Assembly: GCA_016716335.1 (NCBI GenBank) | Contig: JADJWN010000010.1 | Location: forward strand, 102,627-166,626 | Direction: 5' to 3' | Origin: Saprospiraceae bacterium | GTDB lineage: Bacteria > Bacteroidota > Bacteroidia > Chitinophagales > Saprospiraceae | Length of the DNA: 64,000 nucleotides | Shown: one piece after another, positions 10,936 to 22,019 of the stretch | Layout: each line of letters begins with the position of its first letter | Position numbering within the stretch: the stretch's first letter is position 1 | Notes under the pieces: model-generated | Databases searched by the model: none | Seen by the model: only the letters and a program-made list of their open reading frames with translations | Told to the model about the DNA's origin: nothing | Program-made: the position numbers and the translations under genes

Positions 10936-12899
10936 CTATTGCTGCTGTGATAGACCTATGTTGGGATCCAGCTCCCTCGCTTTGGCAAGGTACTTTTCTG
11001 CATTGGCATTGTCTCCTGTATTCCTGTATGCATTGGAAAGATTGAGGTATGACGGTGCATGGTCGGGCAGCAGTTGCACTACTTTTTCAAAATAACTGAC
11101 AGCAGCAGTATGATTGCCTTTTATGCCATTGGCTACTCCGAGAAGGCGTAGGGTTTCAGCGTCGTTGGGGTTGAGCGAAAGGGAGCGGGTCAGATACTGC
11201 TCCGCTTTTCCCAGATTGTTTTCCACTTCGCCGGCACGCCTGCCTGCATCCCGCAGGGTCACCGCCAGATTGGTGGCTGCATCGTTGAAATCCGGATCTA
11301 TTCGCAGTGCCGCATCATAGGATTGGATGGCAGCATCAAACTCCCGAAGATAATAATGCGCATTCCCCTTAATCAGGTAAGCATTCTTATAGGTAGGATG
11401 TATCTCCAGAGCATGTATCAGATAGCCGATAGCTTCCTTCAGCATACTTTGCTTTTTAGCCTCATCCTTCTCATCAAATGCCGCTGTGGTCAGAGCACCG
11501 CCGGCAGCATCCAGCACCTTGGCACTGTTGGCAGAGGTTTTTACATCAGTGGTAAACAGGGTAAAGTCATCCTTCCAAACTGTATTTCGGGTCAGGGTCT
11601 TGTAGCTGTAAGCCAATGAAAGCAATGCCAGCAACCCGATGAACGCCTGCTGTCCCATACGTTTCAAAACATATTCTGTCAGCAACCATCCCAATAATAT
11701 GGCAAAGCCTAAGGAAGGCATAAACATAAATCGCTCCGACATATTGGTACCTATGGGAAATACCAGATTGTATACTATAGACAAAGTGATCAGAAAAAAT
11801 AACACTCCGAATCCCGGAATGCTACGGGTTTTGAGTGCTCTGATACCAATGACAGCGAGCACCGCATAAGTGATCAGACTCAGTATTACCCCGAAATCTC
11901 CGAATTGCATTATGCCGATGTGTCTCGGATAATAATCATGTGTGAGCGGATGCGGGAAAATGAGCAACTGGATATATTTACCCAGTGTGTACACGATTGT
12001 GGCCAGCTTTTCGCCGGCTGTAAAAGGCACATAAGTATTATTCACCCACTTGAGATAGGGATTATTCATGAGTTCCATAGGGGCACCGCCAAAATCATTA
12101 CCCAAAACAGCCCCACGAATCAATAAAAATAATACCGCCGGAATACCGAGATACAATCCGTAACTGTTTACACTGAATTTTACCCCGGGTCGGAAAAAGT
12201 AAACAGCCAATGGCACTATGGCCAGAAATGTGATGGTGTTTTCTTTGGACAACAGTCCGAGAAATAATGCAAACGCAGAAAATAGTAGGTATTTCATTTG
12301 TGGAGAATCCACATATCTTACAGCATAGTATAAAGCTCCCATACTGCCCAGCATCGCCATGATTTCGTCCCTTCCCTTGATATTGGCCACAGCCTCTGTA
12401 TGCAGCGGATGCAATGCATAAATGACTGCCACCGCCAGTACCATCCACCTTTTTTCAGCAGTGTCTTCTTTATGACACCATATCAGGGCCAAAGTGTGAT
12501 AAATCACAAAACACAAAAAGCCATACAATATCACATTGATCAGATGCCCTGTGAATGGACTCTTTCCAAAGAGTTCGTATTCCAGCGCAAACATGGCCGG
12601 AGTGAGCGGTCTGTAACGACCTCCGGATACCAATTTATCCTTGCCCTCAGTTTTGAAAAAAGCCAAAAAAAAGTATCTTTTGTAAACAGGCCTTTCAAAC
12701 CTTTGATACCTTGAGTGGTAAACATATTGTCATAAATCACAATAGCATCATCCTGTGTAAAGTCGTGCTTCAGGGTATTGAAATATACCAGGGCTCCCAA
12801 GGCAAAGACTATCCATCCGTGCCACCTGAACGAATCAGGCATTAAAGAAGAGGCCGTTTTACGGGAGGTATTACGTTGGTTTTTTTGTTTTTTGCACAC
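10936..12899 (-). CDS. TMTC-like membrane protein with C-terminal TPR repeats (frameshifted)
   Basis: About 654 residues: an N-terminal membrane half with roughly 10-12 hydrophobic segments, then four or five TPR repeats (e.g. NAYLIKGNAHYYLREFDAAI and APSYLNLSNAYRNTGD). The first lumenal loop holds FTQDDAIVIYDN, and the architecture (GT-C membrane fold, DUF1736-like, plus TPR) matches TMTC proteins. Animal members are O-mannosyltransferases; bacterial ones are largely uncharacterised, so glycosyl transfer to exported protein is inference. Translation starts at 12899 and breaks at an A8 run (12665-12672). With seven bases the coding strand reads DTFFGFFKTEGKDKLVSGGR without interruption, matching the rest of the gene down to 10936. 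It ends 75 bases from tRNA-Gln on the same strand. Confidence 0.7.
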
Positions 12900-13295
12900 A
12901 TGGAGACAAAATTACATATAAATTTTATCTGTCATGTATCCATAGTTCAGGAAAATTTGCTGGACTGAAAAAGTACTCTGTTATTTGAAAAAGTTGGTTG
13001 TTTAAGTTGAAATATTGTTGTAACAAATTAATGCTAATATCTAATGCAGACCGGAAACAATTAAATCAGTCATCTAAGCCAAATATTAATTCAAACTTAA
13101 AACAATTCTAACGGTCATCTATCTGATTGAAGTATGAATACTTTTATCCGGATTTTGAAAAAAAGAATTTCAATCTATGAGCCCGCCTCATGCCATGCAA
13201 GCTGTATCGCCACTTGGTTTTTATTTCTCAATTATTTGTTCATTGCTATTAATATTTTACATTTACATCTTCATCAGAAATAATAGATGTCATAA
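12900..13295. other. Divergent intergenic region
   Basis: About 400 A+T-rich bases separate divergently transcribed genes. It must contain both promoters, but no well-spaced TTTG / TAnnTTTG pair stood out. No small gene is visible. Confidence 0.4.
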
Positions 13296-16065
13296 ATGAT
13301 TTCGGCAAAATATATTTTATACGTTTTGATGCCATTATCATTATTCAGCCAACCTGCCTCTTTTAATGCAATACTAAAGGAAAAAAACGACAGTATCAGA
13401 TGTGTCTTATTGGTTGAAGCCTCGGATTATTATAAGTTTCACAGTGTGGATACTTTAATAATGGTAGCAGACGAACTCATTACATCTGCTCAAAAATTAA
13501 GGTCTGATTCATTTTTAGAATCAGGGTATAATGTCAAAAGTCTGGGATTGAAGTTTAAGGGAGAATATGGCGCTGCCACAGAGTATGCCCAAGCGGCACT
13601 AGACCTGAACAGTAAAACCGCAAATAAAATCAATCGGGCAAAAATACTGCTCAACTATGCTGACCTCATGCGGCAGCAAAAACAATATGAAGTATGCGAA
13701 CGATATCACCGGGAGGGATTATCAATAGCAAAACAAGCAAACGACAGTGCATTAATGGCCAGGTTTTACATAAACTCCGGACTGATGTTTTCTAACATGG
13801 GAAAAACTGATTCTGCATTTGTTTATTACAAAAACGGGATAGCCATTACCGATAAAGTGGATGCACTGAAGAATACGGGCATTACGGCCCGTCTCAATCT
13901 CAGTCAGCTATACTACCTTCAGGGTAATTACAGTGAAATGATCAAAATGGCCAATGAAGTCTATAAATATGCCATCCAGGAGGAGGACGAAGATCATATC
14001 AGCCTGGGGGCCACGAATGTGGCAATAGGATATCTCAAGCTGGGGGATTTTTGATAAAGCCCTTGAATACATCGGGCGGGCAGAAGATGCGGCAAAGAAA
14101 TATAACAGTCCTCAGAATCTGCTTCTGGCCCTGGGCAATGCCTCAGATATCTATGCTGAAAAAGGAGATTACAAATCTGCATACCATAAAGCTCTTGCAT
14201 ACATCGGACTCAAAGATTCATTGCGATCGGCACTGTATGATCGAAACCTGACAGAGATGACCACAAAATATGAGCTCAAAGAAAAAGAAAATCAGCTTAC
14301 CCAGCATCAACTTACTATCCAGAAACAGGCTGCCCGGCAAAAACTTGTTATATGGATTTCATTGGTTTTGATTCTTTCCGTAGTACTTCTCTTTTTCTAC
14401 CTTAAAAACCGTCAGGAACTCAAGCGAAAAACAGCGGAAGCTGAGGCTGAAAAAGCCAGATTGACCGCCGAGCTCGAACATACCAAACTGGAAAAAATGG
14501 AAGAGATGGACCAGCTGCGCAGCAGGTTTTTTGCCAATATCAGCCATGAGTTCAGAACACCCTTGACTCTTATACTTAATCCGGTGGACAGACTGCTCGG
14601 AGTAATAAAAAACGCTGAACATCACAGGTATCTGGATATGATCCGAAGCAACGCAGTCAGATTGCTGGAGCTGGTCAATCAGCTGCTTGATCTGTCCAAA
14701 CTGGAAAGTGGAAAAGAAAGACTCACTATAGGTAAATATGACATAAAAAAGTTTTGTTTGGCAGTGGGAGCCATGTTTGAAAGTCTGGGACATCAAAAAA
14801 ACATACAGTTTAACATCAATGTACCGGAAAATGAAACAATCGGCTATTTTGACAGGGATAAAATGCACAAAATAATTACCAATCTGCTGTCCAATGCTTT
14901 CAAATTTACTCCGCCGGGTGGCATAGTTCAGTTGTCCCTGACTCTCGGGGAACCGGAACTGGCCTGCATTTCCGTAAAGGATACAGGTATGGGTATTTCA
15001 GTGGAAAATCAGGCTGTATTGTTTGAGAGATTTATGTCTTTTTCCGGTTCGGAAACTCAAAAAAGCAGTGGTATAGGCCTTTCATTGGTCAAAGAGTTGG
15101 TGCTGCTGCATAAAGGAACCATCCATGTGTACAGTGAAGTAGGAAAAGGGTCAGAATTTATCGTAAAAATACCTCTAAGCAAAGAGAAATACCAGGATGC
15201 CGTAGAGAATGAAAAACCGGAAGACCCGGCATGGAGTGATACCAACATTTCTTCTCTTACACAGAGATATGATACACCCGGAATCAAAATGCCCGGAATG
15301 CCTGATTTAGAGAGTGCATCCAGGCCCTTATTATTGATTGCTGAAGATAATCCTGATGTGAGCTCACTGATCATTGATATATGTAATCTGCATTTTCAGG
15401 TTATTACGGCTGAAAACGGCAGATCTGCACTTGCTATGGCAATTGAAAAAGTACCGGATATTATCATTACGGATGTCATGATGCCCGAAATGGATGGAAT
15501 GCAGTTGTGCGAATCCCTGCGCAGTAATGATCTGACCAGCCATATACCCATTATCATGCTTACTGCCAGAGGTGACAGGCAGGATAAGCTTACGGGACTC
15601 AAGACCGGTGCTGATGATTACCTGACAAAACCCTTTGACAATGAAGAATTGATCGTGAGACTGCAAAACTTACTTGAACGACGCAGAAAACTTCAGGAAC
15701 ATTTCAAAAGAGTATTGCATGCATTTGTACCGGTCGATGTAGATGCCAAGAGTATAGATGCAACTTTTCTCCAGAATCTGAAGAAAAAGATCGAAAATAA
15801 AATGCATGATGAAAACTACGGAGTGAGTGAACTTGCATCAGATTTGGCATTAAGCAGAAGCCAGCTTCACAGAAAAGTATCAGGACTTCTGGGACTGTCC
15901 CCCAATGAAATCATCAGAAATATGCGCTTGGAAAAAGCCAGAATGCTCATCAGGAAAAACACCGGCACAATCGCAGAGATTGCATATGGATGCGGATTTT
16001 CATCTCCGGCATATTTTGCCAAATGTTACAAAGATTATTTCGGCCATACTGCGGGTGAAGAATGA
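13296..16065 (+). CDS. TPR hybrid two-component sensor: kinase, receiver and AraC domains (frameshifted)
   Basis: About 922 residues. A short signal-like N-terminus precedes periplasmic TPR-like helices (roughly 60-300), one membrane segment near 348-368 and a coiled linker. The kinase follows: NISHEFRTP with phospho-acceptor His near 416, N-box NLLSNAFKFTPPGG, then DTGMGIS and GIGLSLVKEL ATP-binding boxes. The receiver domain has its phospho-acceptor Asp in ITDVMMPEMDG near 725, and an AraC-type double helix-turn-helix fills 833-918. It thus senses, phosphorylates and binds DNA in one chain. The frame breaks at T5 14048-14052: GDF then stop; with four T it reads GDFDKALEYIGRAED and continues. 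No SusC/SusD pair is adjacent. The downstream diheme cytochrome and membrane genes are candidate targets. Confidence 0.82.
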
Positions 16066-16276
16066 AAGAAACTGAACCAAGACCTCAGGTTTTACCCCAC
16101 TTTCAAAAAGTTTTTTCATTTACATACTATTGAAATACAGGGTATTATATCTGATGCTACAATTTTGCAATATGCTGCGACAATTTTGATACTTGCCTGG
16201 GTGGTGCGTCCCACATCTTTGTACCCATCAAATTTTCCGTTCGGGATTTTTTCTTAACCACTTTAAAATCAAAAAT

Positions 16277-17161
16277 ATGAAACGCATTCTGAAATGGCTT
16301 GCTTACACACTGGTTGTACTTATTGTATTGTTATTATCAGGCTCATGGTATTTTTCTTCAAGATTCAATAAAGAGTTTGAAAAAGTAATAGATTTTGAAC
16401 CCAAAGCTATTCCGATACCTGCTGATTCTGCTTCTGTTGAAAGGGGAAGAATTCTGGCCGTGGACTGCAGATCATGCCATGGTGCCGATCTGGGCGGAAA
16501 AGTATTTTTTGATGATCCAGGCATAGGAATGCTTCCATCCTCCAATCTTACAGGGTCTCCCGGTTCGGAAACTGAACATTATACAGATATGGATTTTGTG
16601 AAAGCCATCCGTCATGGTCTGAATAAATCCGGCCATAAACTTATGATTATGCCGAGCCTGCCCTACTCACATATAAGTGATGAGGATCTGGGATGTCTGA
16701 TCGCATTTATCCGCACTTTGCCTGAAGTAGAACGAAAATTTCCGAAAAGAAAACTGACTTATATGGCGCAGGTGATGGCAGGTGCCGGATTATTTGGCAA
16801 CCTCTTTCATTATGACATCATAGATCACCGGAATGCTGTAAATGTTCCTGCTGTTCCAATAGGAAATAGCATTGAATATGGTTCTTATCTCACCCATATA
16901 CACGGATGCAATGACTGCCACAAAAAAGACCTGAAAGGTGGTAAAGCTCCGGATCCGGTCTCACCACCTGTACCTGATATCTCCAATTCCGGTGCTGTGG
17001 GACGATGGAATACTGAACAATTCATTAGTGTATTCCGTACAGGCACCACTCCTGAAGGAAAAGTACTGGATGCTCAGTTTATGCCCTTTGCAGGTCTGGG
17101 TGCTCACAGTGACACAGAAATTGAGGCAGTGTACAATTACATCAAGTCGTTGAATAACTAA
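16277..17161 (+). CDS. Membrane-anchored diheme c-type cytochrome
   Basis: 294 residues. The start is the ATG at 16277; an upstream open stretch lacks coding character. Residues 8-28 form a membrane anchor, with the rest periplasmic. Two heme-binding motifs are visible: CRSCH at 64-68 and CNDCH at 211-215. Each is followed by a methionine that could be the second axial ligand (M85 region and FMPF near 269). The two-domain layout resembles the cytochrome c subunits of periplasmic dehydrogenases and oxidases, so electron transfer is the likely role; no dehydrogenase is adjacent. It is followed by two small membrane proteins on the same strand. Confidence 0.85.
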   Translation: MKRILKWLAYTLVVLIVLLLSGSWYFSSRFNKEFEKVIDFEPKAIPIPADSASVERGRILAVDCRSCHGADLGGKVFFDDPGIGMLPSSNLTGSPGSETEHYTDMDFVKAIRHGLNKSGHKLMIMPSLPYSHISDEDLGCLIAFIRTLPEVERKFPKRKLTYMAQVMAGAGLFGNLFHYDIIDHRNAVNVPAVPIGNSIEYGSYLTHIHGCNDCHKKDLKGGKAPDPVSPPVPDISNSGAVGRWNTEQFISVFRTGTTPEGKVLDAQFMPFAGLGAHSDTEIEAVYNYIKSLNN

Positions 17162-17235
17162 AATTAAATTTTCTGTACTTCAAATTATTATTTCAATTCA
17201 CATTAATTATTCATTCATTTTAAAAAATTCAAACA

Positions 17236-17646
17236 ATGCAAACAAAATCAATTTTTACCGTTTTTGCCGGATTTGTTACCTTAATGCTGAGCGGTTTTTT
17301 CTTCTATGAAGTATTATTAAAATCCTATTTTTCAAAATTGATGGAAAGTATGGGAGACTGTGTAATCAAAGAACCTCCTTTCCTTCCAATGATTGTGGCA
17401 CACTTATGTTTTACCATCTTATTATGGATTATCCTCAATGCCAATAATGTCAATTCTTTCATGGGTGGAATTCAAAAGTCATGGTTGCCGGTGCTGCTGA
17501 TTATGGTGTGGTATGATGCATGGCTCTTTACGTTCATGCCACAGATGACATTACAGATCGGAATCATTGATGTCCTTACCAATGGGCTATGTACCCTGCT
17601 GGCAGCAGGAGTCATGGGTTGGGTAATGGGACAATTCAAATCATGA
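17236..17646 (+). CDS. Small four-helix membrane protein, unknown function
   Basis: 136 residues with about four hydrophobic segments (near 8-28, 50-68, 80-98 and 110-130). I do not recognise the family with confidence; it is loosely like DUF1761/DUF2177-type small membrane proteins. It sits 74 bases after the cytochrome gene and ends in a clear terminator, so it may be the last gene of a short operon. No catalytic motif is seen. Confidence 0.65.
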   Translation: MQTKSIFTVFAGFVTLMLSGFFFYEVLLKSYFSKLMESMGDCVIKEPPFLPMIVAHLCFTILLWIILNANNVNSFMGGIQKSWLPVLLIMVWYDAWLFTFMPQMTLQIGIIDVLTNGLCTLLAAGVMGWVMGQFKS

Positions 17647-17657
17647 TTTGTTTTGAT

Positions 17658-17712
17658 GGCCCGAACCGATTAAATACAGGTATTGATTGGGTTCGGGCCT
17701 TTTCCATATTTT
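17658..17712 (+). terminator. Intrinsic terminator
   Basis: GGCCCGAACC (17658-17667) pairs with GGTTCGGGCC (17690-17699), followed by TTTTCC and a T9 run. It closes the small membrane gene that stops at 17646. Confidence 0.85.
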
Positions 17713-17763
17713 TTTTTCGAAACTCTCTGCTTTAAATTTTCAAAACTTTAAAAATAGCCAAAA

Positions 17764-18450
17764 ATGATCACAGATCAATATCAGAAAGTAGGTATTATCA
17801 CCATCCTTTCCGGTATAATAGCTTTGTTAAGTTATACTTTGGCAGGAGCTGCCATAAACTTCCGCTTTGAAGCATTTACCGACCTTAGTTTAATTCTAAA
17901 AATGGATGATATCCATGTACCCATGCTCAGGTGGAGTATGATTACAGATATATTCGGATATTATCTGCTGTTGTTACCCCTGGTATTTTTTACACATGCA
18001 GAAATGAAAGACAGGTCGTCCTGGAGTCAGATTTACACTTATTGCGGTGGAGGGTATATTCTTATGGGCTCTACAGGTGCTGCAATCCTATCTGTGGTCT
18101 GGCCGTGGTGTATTATGCAATATCAAACTACTGATACTCAGGCTCAGCAAATCATGGAATATGTGTTTGGAGCGGTTTCTCAAATTGTCTCCGGGGGTAT
18201 ATGGAATCAACTGGATGCATTGCTGATGTCTGTCTGGCTCATAGGTTTGAGCAGTATTTTAAGGTCATATGATTCATTGACAGCAGGGTTAACTTTTTTC
18301 ACAGGTCTGTGTTCGCTTTGTGATTTTTTGGGTGGCATGCTTCAGATCAGCACATTAGCTGATACAGGGCTAAATCTTTACTTAGTGCTGGCACCGGTCT
18401 GGGCCATTTATATCGGAATGAAGGTCAGAAAAAACCAATTATTTACCTGA
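17764..18450 (+). CDS. Six-helix membrane protein, unknown function
   Basis: 228 residues with about six hydrophobic segments and short hydrophilic ends. It looks like DUF4386-type or similar Bacteroidota membrane proteins, but no named motif is visible. It lies 118 bases beyond the preceding gene's terminator, so it is probably transcribed on its own. Both this gene and the one before it are bulk hydrophobic proteins with a balanced codon pattern. I cannot assign a role. Confidence 0.65.
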   Translation: MITDQYQKVGIITILSGIIALLSYTLAGAAINFRFEAFTDLSLILKMDDIHVPMLRWSMITDIFGYYLLLLPLVFFTHAEMKDRSSWSQIYTYCGGGYILMGSTGAAILSVVWPWCIMQYQTTDTQAQQIMEYVFGAVSQIVSGGIWNQLDALLMSVWLIGLSSILRSYDSLTAGLTFFTGLCSLCDFLGGMLQISTLADTGLNLYLVLAPVWAIYIGMKVRKNQLFT

Positions 18451-18644
18451 GATGATCAACCCCTGGATTTTAACAAAGATAACTCTCAGGAATCAAAAGA
18501 AATGAACTACACCGCTTTCATGGGCGAGAAAAAGCCTGTATTTATCCAAAACAGATAAAATTCATATTTCAAAGAATACAGGATCCGATTCAGTATTCTA
18601 CGCTTTCTATCCTGTTCAAAGACTACTTTTTGTAAGTTGAATCA

Positions 18645-21600
18645 TTAATCCCTCAGCACAACCGGTTCATAATTTTCCTGCGCACTTTCATACAGGATGT
18701 CAGCATCCTCTTCTGTAATCGCAGTCATTTCTCTGATGCTCATATTTTTATTGACGAAATTACACCATTTGCAATCCGGTTTTTCACAGCCCGGCGTAAA
18801 CTGTCGGTTCATAATTTTTGCATAGGCATCCTTTAGTTGAGCAGTCACAATAGCTACGTCTTCAGGTTCTACGACAATACTTTTGCGATGATATCTTCCA
18901 TCACGGTCTTTTTCCACAAAGTCCATGATTCCTTCCTTCATGGCATAGGGCAGCTTCCGCTGACTGTCTAGCAGAATCTTGTAAAACACAATCTGCCTCC
19001 AGTAGTCACCCCCGATTTCATTATTTTCGGGTTCTGCCTTTTTGAGTTTACTGCTATTAAAATTACCGGTTTTATAATCCACTACCACAATATGATTGTC
19101 GTATATCTCTATTTTATCAATAAATCCCCGTAGAGGCACTCCTTCGTACTGCACGGAGTCCACCCGGAACTCCAGTTCATAATCCCTGGGCCTGAGCCAG
19201 TGATCTTTATATTTCTCATAATATTCAGAAAGGAGATTGACCCCATGGGTTGAGTAATTGCCAAACTCCTGATCTGTAAAATCCCCTTTATATTTTTCCA
19301 TACCCTCCCTGAAAAAGGCAAGTAATTTGTCCAACGAACCGTAAGATCTCGGATTGCTGTTCTTGATATCTTTGACAAATTTTTCAAGCGCATAATGTAC
19401 AGCATTACCAAATCCCATGGTTTTACTCCTCGCTTCCGGCACCCTGAGCACGGTGTCAAAGTAAAAACTCAAAGGACACTCCAGATACTTATTGAGATTG
19501 GTATTGCTCATTCTAAAGTTTTCCAGCATCTTTTGTACGGCAGTATTGTCAATCAGCTGTGCCTGACCTGACTTGTAACGCATTAAAACAGCTTTGTATC
19601 TGAGCACCACTTCATCAGGTACATTTACTTGCATTATCTTGTCGTCAGGTGACATACACTCTGAGATAAATTTTGACATTTCTTTTTCCTTTTCCTTATC
19701 TTCAACTTTATAATAGCTGATATACAGATAGTGCTTTGACCGTGTCATAGCTACATAGAAAAGGCGACGGTCGTCTTCTTCAGAGGCCTCGGTAGTTTTC
19801 GATGTCAGATTGGGTGGTAAGGTGAATTGATTATTGGAACTGCGTTTATTCTCCCAATTGTCCTTAACACACTTAATAATAAATACATGCTCAAATTCCA
19901 ATCCTTTTGATCCATGAGCCGTCATAAAATTAATACCGTTATTATCCGACATAATTCTGTACAACGATATCGGCAGTTCGCTTTCTTCCATCAGTTCTAT
20001 GGTGTGCAGCAGATCTGAAAGGGTGATTTTGGGTTTTCTCGCTGCTTCTGATTTGACAAAATCAAAAAAGCTGTTGAGCAATTGCAGTTTCCAGCGACTC
20101 TCCGGGCTTCTCAAGGCCTGATCCAGTATCCCGCTTTCGGTGATTACTTTTTCGATAAAGCCCTGTACCGTATGATTGGGTATATCACTGATCCACCGCT
20201 CCAGCAGGGCAGAAAGCTTCAGGAAAGTTTCTGTGTCCTGTATTCCTGCATCTGCGAGTACACTTTTATCTGCAATCCACCTGCGGAAATAGATATTTTC
20301 AAACTTTTCACCCTCTTCTGCATCCTTATAACTTTTTGTCAACCTTTTGGCTCTGTGAAGACTCAACAATGCCGCATCCAGAGCATGAATTCCAAAATAT
20401 GAGTAATGCAGAATCTCAAACAATCGATGATCCGCACTGAATGGCTTCTGAAATTCTTCGTTCAGATAAGCCAGCAGATTGATTAATTTCTGTATATCTA
20501 TTTCTTCAAGAATATTGACCTTCTTCTTGACATTGACAGGAATATTCCGGGCCATGAAATATTGTATCAGATTGACTCCATGGTCATTTTTGGTATATAT
20601 TACGGCAATGTCACTGTAAGGCACATTTTGAGAAGCCAGCTCTTCAATTTTCATTACTATCCCCGCTTCTTCCTGTGTAGGATTGGCATACTCTATAAAT
20701 TGTGGGGCAAATGACGCAATGCCCCGGGGAGTTCTTTTTTCTTCAAGGTTTTTTGTGAGGTGAGTGTATTTTCGCACTAATCTCTCACTATTGTTTTCAA
20801 TTAATTTTTTAGAGGTATCCAGAATAATCTGACTGGACCTGAAATTGTCAGTCAAGACTATTTCAAGCGGATTGAACCGCTCCCTGAATTCTATGATACT
20901 GTTCATATTGGCACCCTGAAAACGGAAAATACTCTGGTCGTCATCCCCTACGATAAAGAGATTGGGTGACTCCCAGTAACCAGCCAGGAGAAACAGCAAT
21001 TCATTCTGGGCACCATTGGTATCCTGATATTCGTCCACCATGATATACTGGTACTTTTCCTGGTATTTGCCCAGCAGATAATCATCTGATCTGAACTTTT
21101 CGATTACCCACAATATCATATCTGCATAATCAAACCGCTCCCTTTTCTTCAGAGCCTCTTCATACTTATGGATCAGTTCTGCACCGGCCAGAAGCTTTAG
21201 ATTTTTTTCAGTTTCTTCTGTGACATCCCTTATTTTGAGATCTCCCGGATGATATGTTATACCGCCTGCTGTGCTCTTGCGCTTATAAACATGCGGATTT
21301 TCGGGATGGTCTTTGTCCTGAATTATGGCATTCCTTTCTTCTACTTTCTGACGTATAAATTCCACAGACCAGTCTTCCTGTTTCATAAGATTGAAGAGGT
21401 TGTCCAGCCTCATCCTGTCGGAATATAAATTTCCTTTAAATTTTTTGAGGATATGATCCTTTGGAAGCTCATCCAGTATTTCTCTCAAAATTTCTACCTT
21501 TTCCAGATCAGATACTACCTGCAGATCGCGAAATGAGCCGAACGCATCCGGATTATCCTTAATCACCATATTGCAGAAAGCATGGAAAGTAAAAATCTGC

Positions 21601-21881
21601 ACGTTGTGTGCTTCCGGACCTATAAACTCGAGAAGGCGGTTGCGCATGGCAATGGTACCTGCATCTGTATAGGTGAGGCATAGTATATTTTGCGCACTTA
21701 CGTCCATATTATCCAGGATATATCCAACCCTGATGGCCAGCAACTGTGTTTTTCCGGTACCCGGACCCGCTACTACCATTACCGGACCCTCAATGTTTTC
21801 AACAGCTTGTTTCTGCTTATCATTCAATGCATCGAATGCCTTCAGAAATTTTTCACGGTATTCTTGCTTTATGTTATTCAT
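18645..21881 (-). CDS. UvrD/Rep-type helicase fused to a RecB-like nuclease
   Basis: 1,078 residues acting in DNA end processing or repair. The helicase has Walker A GPGTGKT at 39-45, motif II VDEYQDT near 280 and other SF1A motifs (GDDDQSIFRFQGAN, DNFRSSQ, MTAHGSKGLEFEHVF, FYVAMTRS). The C-terminal nuclease is of the PD-(D/E)XK type, with GFID near 918, VVDYKTG near 934 and a QIVFYK motif. Four cysteines (one in YLECPLSF near 800 and three in GCEKPDCKWC near 1032-1040) match the AddB/Cas4-type iron-sulfur staple. It is a single-chain helicase-nuclease rather than a two-gene AddAB; no partner gene is next to it. The ATG at 21881 gives the full Q-motif region. Confidence 0.85.
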   Translation of the reverse strand: MNNIKQEYREKFLKAFDALNDKQKQAVENIEGPVMVVAGPGTGKTQLLAIRVGYILDNMDVSAQNILCLTYTDAGTIAMRNRLLEFIGPEAHNVQIFTFHAFCNMVIKDNPDAFGSFRDLQVVSDLEKVEILREILDELPKDHILKKFKGNLYSDRMRLDNLFNLMKQEDWSVEFIRQKVEERNAIIQDKDHPENPHVYKRKSTAGGITYHPGDLKIRDVTEETEKNLKLLAGAELIHKYEEALKKRERFDYADMILWVIEKFRSDDYLLGKYQEKYQYIMVDEYQDTNGAQNELLFLLAGYWESPNLFIVGDDDQSIFRFQGANMNSIIEFRERFNPLEIVLTDNFRSSQIILDTSKKLIENNSERLVRKYTHLTKNLEEKRTPRGIASFAPQFIEYANPTQEEAGIVMKIEELASQNVPYSDIAVIYTKNDHGVNLIQYFMARNIPVNVKKKVNILEEIDIQKLINLLAYLNEEFQKPFSADHRLFEILHYSYFGIHALDAALLSLHRAKRLTKSYKDAEEGEKFENIYFRRWIADKSVLADAGIQDTETFLKLSALLERWISDIPNHTVQGFIEKVITESGILDQALRSPESRWKLQLLNSFFDFVKSEAARKPKITLSDLLHTIELMEESELPISLYRIMSDNNGINFMTAHGSKGLEFEHVFIIKCVKDNWENKRSSNNQFTLPPNLTSKTTEASEEDDRRLFYVAMTRSKHYLYISYYKVEDKEKEKEMSKFISECMSPDDKIMQVNVPDEVVLRYKAVLMRYKSGQAQLIDNTAVQKMLENFRMSNTNLNKYLECPLSFYFDTVLRVPEARSKTMGFGNAVHYALEKFVKDIKNSNPRSYGSLDKLLAFFREGMEKYKGDFTDQEFGNYSTHGVNLLSEYYEKYKDHWLRPRDYELEFRVDSVQYEGVPLRGFIDKIEIYDNHIVVVDYKTGNFNSSKLKKAEPENNEIGGDYWRQIVFYKILLDSQRKLPYAMKEGIMDFVEKDRDGRYHRKSIVVEPEDVAIVTAQLKDAYAKIMNRQFTPGCEKPDCKWCNFVNKNMSIREMTAITEEDADILYESAQENYEPVVLRD

Positions 21882-22019
21882 AACAGATGGGTTAATTGCA
21901 GGTTAAAGTGATACACCGGATACAACCTCAGTATATTTCACAAGTCTATAATCATGTAAAAAGTAAAGATAATTTTTCCAAACAATTTAAACCCTGTAAA
22001 AATGTAAAAGTTGGTTTTG

